From Nitrospirota bacterium (GTDB taxonomy: Bacteria > Nitrospirota > Thermodesulfovibrionia > Thermodesulfovibrionales > UBA6898): 23,409 bases of DNA. Positions 12,492 to 19,945 of this stretch are shown piece after piece. The stretch spans positions 1-23,409 of the forward strand of contig JAJYLU010000001.1 of assembly GCA_021787505.1 (NCBI GenBank). The letters run 5' to 3'. How positions within the stretch are numbered: position 1 is the stretch's first letter; each line of letters starts with the position of its first letter. The translations under genes were made by a program, and so were the position numbers. The notes beneath the pieces are model-generated. The model ran no database searches. It was not told the DNA's origin and was given only the letters and a program-made list of their open reading frames with translations.

Positions 12492-13883
12492 GTGAAAAAG
12501 GCCTCCGCGCTCTTCTTGTTTTTATTGATGTTGTACGGATGCAGGACATTGCCGACTATGGCAAAGCCGAGCCTCGAAAACCTCGGGGAGATCTTCCTGT
12601 ACGCAGAGCCTTTCCCGAAAGAAGCGGCCGGCCTGAGCTTCTCCCTGGAAGGAGTTTCAGCCGTGAATGATGACGGTCAGGAAATCCCCCTCCCGCTGTC
12701 CTTTCAGGAGCTGAAGGCCGATGATCCGGGGAGACAGCGCCTCCTGGCCACGGCACCGCTGCCCCCCGGATCATACCGAGGCTTCACCTTTCGCGTCGCC
12801 GCCGCCGCCCTGAAGTCCCTGCAGGCAGAAAAAACCCTTACTGTTCCCCAAGGTCCCGTAACGATAGAATATCCGTTTCGTGTGGAGAAGAAGAATGCCC
12901 ATGTTTTCTCACTGACGCTGAATGGGGAAACGGTCAAGAACGGCGCCTTCAGCCCTGCGTTCCGCGTCACCGCTCCGGGGATGCCGCTCAGCGGCCTCCT
13001 GGGATATGTGTCGAACCGTGGCGCCGATGCCGTCATGGTCTTTGACAAGAAAAAGATGGAAGTCGCAGGGGCTATAGTGGCCGGCGCTGACCCTGGAGCG
13101 ATAGTCATTGATGAGACAAACCTGAGGGCCTATGTGGCTGTTTCGGGCGAAGATGCTGTGGCGCTGGTGGATCTGTTGTCCGGAAAGATAATAAACAGGA
13201 CCACGCTCGCACCGGGAGACGCCCCCCGGGAGATCGCCCTCACTCCCGACGGCCGGATGCTCCTGACCGCGAATTACGGGACTAACACCGTGAGTTTCAT
13301 TGACACTTCTCTCCTCACGGAGGTGCAGAGGGTGCAGGTGGGTTATGCCCCCGGATCGCTCCTTATGGACGGCACAGGCCGAAGGGCATACATATTCAAC
13401 GACCGGTCCAATACCATATCGGTTATCGATGTGGCCCGCATGGCCGTTGTGGGTACCTTGCCCACGGAGACGGGCCCGGTCAGAGGGCAGTTCAACGCCA
13501 GACAGGACAGGCTCTACGTGATCTTTTCCGGCTCTCCCTATCTCGATGTCATCGATCTTCGCACCCTTGCGGTGCTGCGGAGGCAGTATGTGGGCACCGG
13601 AGCTTACAGCATGAGGGTCGATCCCAGGACAGACCTCCTCTACATCGGCAGAAAGCGTGACAATGCGGTGGCGGTCTACAATCCCTTCACTCTCACCCCC
13701 TCCTATTACATCCGGACTCAGGGACCGGTAAGCTATATGACGATCGATGCCAAGGAGGACAATCTTTATCTGGTCATCCCCGAGAGAAAGACGGTGTCGG
13801 TCGTGAGTCTGGTCAGCAGGAATGTTGTGGGTGAAATGGATGTGGACGATCCCTTCTGGGTGGCGATGATGGGCGAGAGATAG
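12492..13883 (+). CDS. Lipoprotein with YVTN/YncE-type beta-propeller
   Basis: A GTG start is set by GGAGG (12481-12485) six bases upstream. The 463-residue precursor has a lipobox MLYGC with the lipidated Cys at residue 17. Residues ~20-170 form a beta-sandwich-like domain I do not recognise (LGEIFLYAEPFP, LPPGSYRGFTF). From ~173 there are seven or so propeller blades with the YVTN pattern, for example GYVSNRGADAVMVFD, AYVAVSGEDAVALVDL, LLTANYGTNTVSFID, AYIFNDRSNTISVID and LYIGRKRDNAVAVYN. Such propellers are periplasmic or surface protein-interaction modules. It opens the operon and is followed after 11 bases by the beta-barrel gene, so it may dock to the barrel or cytochromes at the outer membrane. 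That role is inferred. Confidence 0.85.
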   Translation: MKKASALFLFLLMLYGCRTLPTMAKPSLENLGEIFLYAEPFPKEAAGLSFSLEGVSAVNDDGQEIPLPLSFQELKADDPGRQRLLATAPLPPGSYRGFTFRVAAAALKSLQAEKTLTVPQGPVTIEYPFRVEKKNAHVFSLTLNGETVKNGAFSPAFRVTAPGMPLSGLLGYVSNRGADAVMVFDKKKMEVAGAIVAGADPGAIVIDETNLRAYVAVSGEDAVALVDLLSGKIINRTTLAPGDAPREIALTPDGRMLLTANYGTNTVSFIDTSLLTEVQRVQVGYAPGSLLMDGTGRRAYIFNDRSNTISVIDVARMAVVGTLPTETGPVRGQFNARQDRLYVIFSGSPYLDVIDLRTLAVLRRQYVGTGAYSMRVDPRTDLLYIGRKRDNAVAVYNPFTLTPSYYIRTQGPVSYMTIDAKEDNLYLVIPERKTVSVVSLVSRNVVGEMDVDDPFWVAMMGER

Positions 13884-13894
13884 GACCTCTGCGG

Positions 13895-16183
13895 ATGGGA
13901 TCTCTTCCCGGTTTGCGTGCGTACAGGAGAAAGAGGTTTGGTACAGGGACAGCGGTCCTCCTCTGGCGGGCTTTCGTGCTCGTTGTCGTCCTGACGACAG
14001 TGTTTCAGGGGAGGGCCTGGGCCGACTCCATGGGCGGCTACTTTGATCTCGTATACAGTGAGAACAATCAAAAGACGGATACCGATCCCGGCGGCACGAC
14101 TGATACTAAATCCCGCGTGTTCAGGCAGCGCTACAGCCTCTCCCTGTCGAAGAGTATTTCCCCCAACATTGCCCTTTCCGCCAGCGGCCTCTTCGACCAG
14201 ACGTATGCGAAACTTAACACTAACGGGGAAGATACCACGAACCGGTTCACCCTGCTCAGTCCCAATCTTGACCTGTCATGGAAGGATGTGCTGTTTACGG
14301 GGGATTTTTTTTACCAGAGAAACCAGACGACTATCAGCGGGAGCGGCCTGGAAAAAACGACCAATATTCTCGAAAGCTACATAGGCAGGCTGGGATGGAA
14401 GCCGGTGGGTTTTCCGCCGCTTGACCTTTTTTACGGTCATACGAATGCGTACGACTCTACCCGTCGCGTCAAGGACATCGTGACCGACCAGTTCTCGTGG
14501 ACCTCGGTCTATCAGCTGGTGAGCGGATTACAGATCAATTATAACGGGAGCTACGTCGACTCTCAGGATAAGCTGGGGGACATAGATACCCAGCTCCTGA
14601 GCAATGACCTGAAATCCTCGTATTTCGGCACTTTTTTCAGAAACCGGTTGAACGCAGACGCGTCGTATGAGATCTCGCAGGCAACAACACGTATCACGGC
14701 GAAGGGTTCCGGGGAGGTAGCTCTGCAGATCTTCCCCTTCGCCGGTCTTTCCTCCGTGGCCGCCCTCCCCACGCCGGTGGCACTGGACCCCAATCCCTTC
14801 CTTATCGACGGCAATACTTCGGTGAATGCAGGTATAAACATCGGAGTCCCCCCTCTGGGGGGCGATGGGAGACCGCGGGACATCGGAGTAGATTTCCTCT
14901 CCGCTACCGAGGTGAATACCCTCTTCGTATGGATAAGTCGCGACCAGCTTCCCGCGGGGATCTCCAACTTTTTTTCGTGGGCGGTGTACCAGAGTTCCGA
15001 CAATCTTAACTGGACCCTTGTTCAGCAGTCGGCTCCGGCCTCGTTCATACAGTTGCAAAGCCATTTTGAGATACACTTCGCGAATGTCACTGCCAGATAC
15101 GTAAAGGTGGTGGTCAGTCCCCTTACAGCAGCTGCGGCGGCGTCTGAACCGACCTTCGAGAACCCCGATCAGATTTTCGTCACGGAGATTCAGGCGTTCA
15201 TAAGGCAGCCTGCGCCTCAGAACAGCAGGACCATCAATTCGCTGTCTCAAAGGTTAAATACAAACGCCCGCTACCTGATACTGGAGAGGCCGAGCCTTTA
15301 CTATAACTTTTCATATTTTTTGGCGACGAGCAGCGCCGAGGGGGCATCCACAACGGCATGGACCATGGTCAACGGCCTGGGTGCGAGCCAGAGTTTGAGC
15401 CGCATACTTACGACAAGCGCCAGGATAGAGAGACAGGATTCAAAGGATCAAAGAGGTAAGACCGTCACTTATTCGTACAGCGCTTCTCTCGATGCCGTCC
15501 CACTGAGGACGCTCTCACAGAATTTGACCTACAGCGGGAACACACAGCAGCAGCCGCAAGGCACTACGGTCTCAAATGCCGTAGTGCTGACTAACACCGC
15601 GCAGCTATACACCGGCATCAGCGCCTTTGTGAATGCCGGGATCTCCAAGTCCTCGGTGTTCGACGGTACCAATAACTCCTCCACCACCCTCAACGCCGGG
15701 ACAGTCCTCGTACCGAACAGGAGGCTGAGTGTTTCGCTGAACTACGGCTACTCCGATTCGCGGCTGTCCGGCGCGGGACAGGGCTCTACAACGGAGACTA
15801 CGAATACAGATCTCTCAGTGTCCTATACCCCGTTTCCTGCGCTTTATCTCTTCGGCGAATGGACCTGGACGAAGACCAGTACTCACAGCGATAATATGCA
15901 GGCGACGAACACTCAGAACGATATGCTGCAGAATTATAGCGTCAACTGGGTCCCGTTTCAGGGCGGGCAGCTGGTCTTCAACTTCTTTTACAACGAAAGC
16001 CTGAGGCAGCTGGACAACTCAAGGGCCAGGACCTACGGCTCAACTGTCAGATGGATGCTGTCAGGGGCGAGTTATTTGACTTTTACATATAATATATTAC
16101 AAAATAAATCGTTTTTTTCGCAGGTGTCGACGCACAATCGCGAAAGGGTTCTTCTCGTCGAATATAGGCTGAATTTCTTATGA
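13895..16183 (+). CDS. Outer-membrane beta-barrel with inserted F5/8C (discoidin-like) domain
   Basis: The 762-residue protein has a basic, long signal peptide (cut after GRAWA, residue 43). The mature protein shows alternating amphipathic strands rich in aromatic residues, Ser, Thr and Asn, and I see no cysteine in it. Examples are FRQRYSLSLSKSIS, LLSPNLDLSWKDVLFTGDFFYQR and LSVSYTPFPALYLFGEWTW, with a last strand ending VEYRLNFL. Residues about 315-438 interrupt the barrel with a soluble beta-sandwich: DIGVDFLSATEVNTLFVW, WAVYQSSDNLNWTLV, HFANVTARYVKVVV and IFVTEIQAF, the order of F5/8 type C domains, which bind sugars or lipids. In size and context it corresponds to the porin partner of cytochrome conduits, but it is not obviously MtrB by sequence. 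The start codon has no strong ribosome site. An AT-rich stretch of rarer codons lies near its 3' end (16081-16110). Confidence 0.82.
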   Translation: MGSLPGLRAYRRKRFGTGTAVLLWRAFVLVVVLTTVFQGRAWADSMGGYFDLVYSENNQKTDTDPGGTTDTKSRVFRQRYSLSLSKSISPNIALSASGLFDQTYAKLNTNGEDTTNRFTLLSPNLDLSWKDVLFTGDFFYQRNQTTISGSGLEKTTNILESYIGRLGWKPVGFPPLDLFYGHTNAYDSTRRVKDIVTDQFSWTSVYQLVSGLQINYNGSYVDSQDKLGDIDTQLLSNDLKSSYFGTFFRNRLNADASYEISQATTRITAKGSGEVALQIFPFAGLSSVAALPTPVALDPNPFLIDGNTSVNAGINIGVPPLGGDGRPRDIGVDFLSATEVNTLFVWISRDQLPAGISNFFSWAVYQSSDNLNWTLVQQSAPASFIQLQSHFEIHFANVTARYVKVVVSPLTAAAAASEPTFENPDQIFVTEIQAFIRQPAPQNSRTINSLSQRLNTNARYLILERPSLYYNFSYFLATSSAEGASTTAWTMVNGLGASQSLSRILTTSARIERQDSKDQRGKTVTYSYSASLDAVPLRTLSQNLTYSGNTQQQPQGTTVSNAVVLTNTAQLYTGISAFVNAGISKSSVFDGTNNSSTTLNAGTVLVPNRRLSVSLNYGYSDSRLSGAGQGSTTETTNTDLSVSYTPFPALYLFGEWTWTKTSTHSDNMQATNTQNDMLQNYSVNWVPFQGGQLVFNFFYNESLRQLDNSRARTYGSTVRWMLSGASYLTFTYNILQNKSFFSQVSTHNRERVLLVEYRLNFL

Positions 16184-16208
16184 CCAAGGGCTGAAATCAG
16201 GGGGAGAA

Positions 16209-16781
16209 ATGATGCGAAAGACAAGGTTTCTGGCGGTATTTCTCATGGCGGTGCTGACGGCCTGCGCCGGCGCAGGGCATCTTTCGAACTGGCATGACGA
16301 GAGCATGGACTTCGGTGCGGTCAAGACCGTTGCGGTGATGCCTTTTGCGAACCTGACACAGTTGCAGCAGGCGGGTGGCAGGGTGAGGGACACGTTCATG
16401 AGCATGCTCATGGCTACGGGCGGTGTCTACGTCTTGCCGCCCGGAGAGGTCGCCCGCGGTATCGCAAGGGCCGGAATCGCCGATCCTACAGCGCCTTCTT
16501 CCGAAGAAGTCGTAAAGCTCTGTGGTATCGTGAAGGCCGATGCGGTAATTACCGGTGTGGTAAAGGAATACGGCGAAGTAAGGGCCGGCGCCACATTCGG
16601 CAATATCATTGCATTGGACATGAGTATGCTCGAGGGGCAGTCCGGCAGAGTCGTATGGACCGCCAGCGCGGAAGAAGGCGGGGTAAGTATGAAGGACCGT
16701 CTTCTGGGGCCGAGCGGAAAACCGATCAATGATATTACAGTACAGGCGCTTAATGAGATCATCAACAAGCTTTTTAAATAG
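16209..16781 (+). CDS. CsgG/GNA1162-like outer-membrane lipoprotein
   Basis: The 190-residue precursor has lipobox LTAC (Cys19). The mature part begins with an alpha/beta pattern KTVAVMPFANLT...RVRDTFMSMLMATGGVYVLPPGEVARGIARAGI. It continues with LCGIVKADAVITGVVKEYGE and a beta segment ending GRVVWTASAEEGG. This is the layout of the CsgG/LpoB/GNA1162 (DUF799) group of lipoproteins. In CsgG the related fold builds the curli export pore. LpoB and GNA1162-type proteins are periplasmic accessory factors. Which of these applies is not decidable by eye. GGGGAG at 16201-16206 fits the second ATG (16212) better than the first. The next gene starts inside its 3' end. Confidence 0.7.
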   Translation: MMRKTRFLAVFLMAVLTACAGAGHLSNWHDESMDFGAVKTVAVMPFANLTQLQQAGGRVRDTFMSMLMATGGVYVLPPGEVARGIARAGIADPTAPSSEEVVKLCGIVKADAVITGVVKEYGEVRAGATFGNIIALDMSMLEGQSGRVVWTASAEEGGVSMKDRLLGPSGKPINDITVQALNEIINKLFK

Positions 16782-18000
16782 AATTTCGGTTTTTCTCATA
16801 ACCTCTCTTTTATTTCTTCCAGGATGCGCCAGTGTCAAAGCCGGCCCGGCTGCTGCGGGGCCGGTGGTGGGCGCGAATTTCCGGGTTGCGGTGTATCCCG
16901 TCGCGAACCTGAGCGGGGCGCGGGCGCCCTTGAAGGAAACTCGCCGAATGCTGACAGAGATGCTTCGGGCGAAGGGCATGGCTGTCCTGAGCGACGAGGA
17001 ACTGGAAACATTTCTGGCAAGGCACCGGATCCGCTATTTGGGGGGACTATCCGCCGAGGAATCGGAGTGGATGAAGGGCGAGATGGCGGTGGATGCGGTC
17101 CTCATTACTTCATTTGAGCATTACGATGAAGTCTTCCCTCCCAAAATCGCCTTAACCGCCAGACTGGTCTCCACCGGCATCAAACCTGTGATCTTGTGGG
17201 GCGGCAGTTCAGCATTGGCAGGTGACGACTCGGAAGGCATCCTCGCTCTGGGCCTGATCGAAGACCCCGGCAGGCTGCTGGAAAAGGCTGTCGGAGGGCT
17301 CTCCGATTCATTGACGGGATACCTGTCGGGCAAGGAGGAGCGTCTGAAGGGCGCTTCATGGCGGGCGGTCGTGCGGCGGGGAACAGAGGAGACCGGGCAA
17401 GGCCCTCCTTTTTACTTTACCGCAGAGGCAGAGGGCGGCCGAGTGCACATCGGCCCATTCGGGCCGAAGTCGTACTATGAAGCGCCTTTCCTGGCCCCCG
17501 GCAAGAGGTACTCTATCGTCGTGGCCCCTTTTCTGAATGCCTCCGCCGACAGAGATGCGGGCGATATCGTGAGACTGCAGTTCGTCGCGCAGCTTGCTGC
17601 GATTAAAAACATTTCTGTTGTCGAACCCGGCGTGCTCAGGGAGAAAATGCTGACGAGCAGGATTATAATGCTCGACAGCGTATCACTTGCGGATGCTGAC
17701 CTCATTTTTGAGGGGCTCAATGCGGATCTGATCCTGACCGGGAAGGTCGAGGATTATTATGACTATCAAGGCCCTAATGGGACCCCTCACGTAAGGTTCT
17801 CGGTCTCGCTGATAGAAAGAAAGGGCGGCAGGATGGTGTGGACATCTGACAGCAGCAACACAGGCGACGACAGAGTCGTCATATTCGACTTCGGCAAGAT
17901 CAGGACCGCGCAAGGGTTGGCATCCCGGATGATCCGGGTTATCGTCGAGGAGCTTTTCTCGGGTCCCCTGATACAAGAACGTCCTAAAGGAGTGTCATGA
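16753..18000 (+). CDS. Lipoprotein with two CsgG/TolB-N-like domains
   Basis: The frame is open from 16729, but the ATG at 16753 gives a standard lipoprotein signal (MRSSTSFLNR...FLPGC, Cys25) and is preferred. The protein is then 415 residues and overlaps the preceding gene by 29 bases. Two domains of similar pattern are visible. The first, ~45-215, runs FRVAVYPVANLSG, RRMLTEMLRAKGMAVLSDEELETFLARHRI, VDAVLITSFEHYDE, ALTARLVST.....ILWGG. The second, ~250-405, runs YSIVVAPFLNASADRDAG, FVAQLAAIKNISVVEPGVLREKMLTSRI, ADLILTGKVEDYYDY, RFSVSLIERKGGRMVWTSDS. The second closely follows the single domain of the upstream lipoprotein. The pair probably form a complex at the inner leaflet of the outer membrane. 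Its stop overlaps the start of the isomerase gene (ATGA). Confidence 0.72.
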   Translation: MRSSTSFLNRISVFLITSLLFLPGCASVKAGPAAAGPVVGANFRVAVYPVANLSGARAPLKETRRMLTEMLRAKGMAVLSDEELETFLARHRIRYLGGLSAEESEWMKGEMAVDAVLITSFEHYDEVFPPKIALTARLVSTGIKPVILWGGSSALAGDDSEGILALGLIEDPGRLLEKAVGGLSDSLTGYLSGKEERLKGASWRAVVRRGTEETGQGPPFYFTAEAEGGRVHIGPFGPKSYYEAPFLAPGKRYSIVVAPFLNASADRDAGDIVRLQFVAQLAAIKNISVVEPGVLREKMLTSRIIMLDSVSLADADLIFEGLNADLILTGKVEDYYDYQGPNGTPHVRFSVSLIERKGGRMVWTSDSSNTGDDRVVIFDFGKIRTAQGLASRMIRVIVEELFSGPLIQERPKGVS

Positions 18001-19862
18001 AAACATCTATTAGTATTTGGAGCATCAGTTTCTGTATCGTTCTTCTGGCTGGCATCCCGGCTATTGCAGCCCCGCAGGGTCCGGGCACCGTGGATGCGGG
18101 GAAGTCTCCGGAGCGCCCTTCAGCCTATATTTTTTTGAGGGCCCCTCTGCGCTCTCCGCTGTTTTCGAACTGCCCTGCGGAGCCTGCAGTCGGCAAGACA
18201 GTGCCCCAGGCCCCCCCGGGGTATGTCATCCTGAGAGCGCCCATCGGTGAGCCCCGCTTCTCGGATTGTCCTGTGGCGCTCGTAAATGACAAGCCCCTCA
18301 CCTTGCGTGATTTCAGCAATGCGATCGCATCCCTTCACGAGGGGATGTCAGGGGGGACTCAGGCCGCCCGCATAGACTACGCGCAGGTCATGAGAAGACT
18401 CATCGATGTGCGGCTTGCCCTGGAGGAGGCAAGGGCGATCGGCCTTGATGTACTCCCGGAAGTGAAAAGGGACATAGAGGCATTCGCCGATAGAACGCTC
18501 AGGGATATGGTGACTTCGGCGCAAGTTGAGAACATCAAGGCGGATGAAGCTGAAGTGCAGAAGGTTTACAGGGCCTCTATAAAGGAGATAAAGATAAGCG
18601 CAGTCTCGTTTAAAGAGAAGAAGGATGCCGAGAAGTTTGAAGCCGCAGCAAAGGCAGGCAAGGATTTCGGCGAGCTGCTGAAGCAGGTGCCGAAGGGGGC
18701 GGATGCGGAAGTCTCCGCGAAAGGGAGATTTATGAAGGAAGGCAACGTTGAGCCGCAGATGAGAGCGGCGATGTCCTCCATGAAGGCCGGCGATATAAGC
18801 CCTGTGATCCGGCTGCCCCTGGGCTTTGCGGTCGTGAAACTTGAGGACATCCGGTCTGTGGAAGACCCGAAGGCGCTGGAAGAGGCCCGGAAGGAAGTGC
18901 TCGGGAGGATGCAATTCCAGGCACTGAAAAAATTCAATGAGTCGTTGGCGAAAAAGTATGTGAAACTGAACAAGAAACTGTTTACTTCGCTGGACTTTGA
19001 GTCAAAAGGGATTCCCGGCTTTCTCGCTCTCCTCAAAGACAAGCGGGTCCTCGCTCAGGTGAAGGGGCACAGCCCGGTGACCGTTGCAGAATACGCCAAC
19101 GCCGTGAAGGATGCCTTTTTCCACGACATAGAGGGAGAGATCAAAAGAAAAAGAATAAACAAGAAAAAAATCGAGATATACGAAAATTTTATGGCCAAGA
19201 AACTCCTGGTGATCGCGGCGCGGGAAAAGGGCATGGACAAGACGGCTGAGTTTAAGGACGCGGTGAAAGAACACCGGGACGGCGTGATTTACTCCGTCTT
19301 CGTCAGCAAGGTGATCGCTCCGGGCATAAAGATGACGAATGATGAGATGAAGCGCTATTACGACGAACACATTTCCGATTATTCCTCTCCCGAAAGGATC
19401 AGGATCAGCAGCCTGATTTTCGACAAGAACCGGAGGAGCGACGCCGAGAAGGCGGTTGAGGAATTGAGAAAGGGCACCGATTTCACTTGGGTCAAGGACA
19501 ACGCGGGGGGGCAGGCCAACAAGAGCGTTAGGGATGAGGAAGGAGAATTGCCGGGAGATGTGGTCTCCGTGAGTGAGCTGCCGGAGGGAGCGAGCGAGGT
19601 GGTAAAGGGCTCCAAGCCCGGTGATGTAAAGCTGTACAAGAACCCGGACGGCTACTTTTACGTAATCTTGGTACAGGAGGTTTTCCCGTCTCAGACGGCC
19701 CCTTTCGAAACGGTCAAGCAGGAGATAGCGAAAGTGGTATTCTTCAGAAAACTGAACAGCCAGTTCCAGCAATATGTGGAAAAGCTGTGGGGCGCCTATC
19801 ATGTACAGGTGTATGGCGAAGAACTTGCCAGGGAGCTTGAGGGCAGGAAACCTCAAAAGTGA
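17997..19862 (+). CDS. Periplasmic PpiC/SurA-type peptidyl-prolyl isomerase, two parvulin-like domains
   Basis: The 621-residue protein has a signal peptide (cut near residue 25). Residues 43-60 and 75-92 are a tandem duplication (LRAPxxxPxFSxCP). A SurA_N-like helical region (~95-185: LVNDKPLTLRDFSNAI, RRLIDVRLALEEARAIGL) follows. The first parvulin-like domain spans ~200-290 (ISAVSFKEKKDAEKF, DISPVIRLPLGFAVVKLED). A second helical segment covers ~300-460, and a second parvulin-like domain spans ~465-565 (RISSLIFDKNRRSDAEK, VKLYKNPDGYFYVILVQEV). Parvulins of this type help fold outer-membrane and exported proteins, and here the likely clients are the barrel and cytochromes. The mature protein has only two cysteines, one in each duplicated unit. 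AAAGGAG (17987-17993) gives a good ribosome site. It ends 83 bases before the next gene, with no clear terminator. Confidence 0.88.
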   Translation: MKTSISIWSISFCIVLLAGIPAIAAPQGPGTVDAGKSPERPSAYIFLRAPLRSPLFSNCPAEPAVGKTVPQAPPGYVILRAPIGEPRFSDCPVALVNDKPLTLRDFSNAIASLHEGMSGGTQAARIDYAQVMRRLIDVRLALEEARAIGLDVLPEVKRDIEAFADRTLRDMVTSAQVENIKADEAEVQKVYRASIKEIKISAVSFKEKKDAEKFEAAAKAGKDFGELLKQVPKGADAEVSAKGRFMKEGNVEPQMRAAMSSMKAGDISPVIRLPLGFAVVKLEDIRSVEDPKALEEARKEVLGRMQFQALKKFNESLAKKYVKLNKKLFTSLDFESKGIPGFLALLKDKRVLAQVKGHSPVTVAEYANAVKDAFFHDIEGEIKRKRINKKKIEIYENFMAKKLLVIAAREKGMDKTAEFKDAVKEHRDGVIYSVFVSKVIAPGIKMTNDEMKRYYDEHISDYSSPERIRISSLIFDKNRRSDAEKAVEELRKGTDFTWVKDNAGGQANKSVRDEEGELPGDVVSVSELPEGASEVVKGSKPGDVKLYKNPDGYFYVILVQEVFPSQTAPFETVKQEIAKVVFFRKLNSQFQQYVEKLWGAYHVQVYGEELARELEGRKPQK

Positions 19863-19907
19863 TCGTCTGTGAGCGGGAAGATTCCACAGGGTCCCAGGGT
19901 GAAAAAT

Positions 19908-19938
19908 TTGACAAATAGGAAGATGCTTAATTTATACT
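19908..19938 (+). promoter_or_regulatory. sigma70-like promoter of the cytochrome pair
   Basis: A perfect TTGACA (19908-19913), a long 19-base spacer and TATACT (19933-19938) lie right before the 26-haem gene. Transcription would be expected to begin around 19944-19946, at or next to the first ATG, so the mRNA would be leaderless or nearly so. Confidence 0.6.
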
Positions 19939-19945
19939 ATAGAAC

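Noticed and set aside
19503..19511. Run of seven Gs in the isomerase gene as a phase-variation tract
   Set aside because: Short homopolymers of this length occur elsewhere in GC-rich genes here, and nothing suggests switching.
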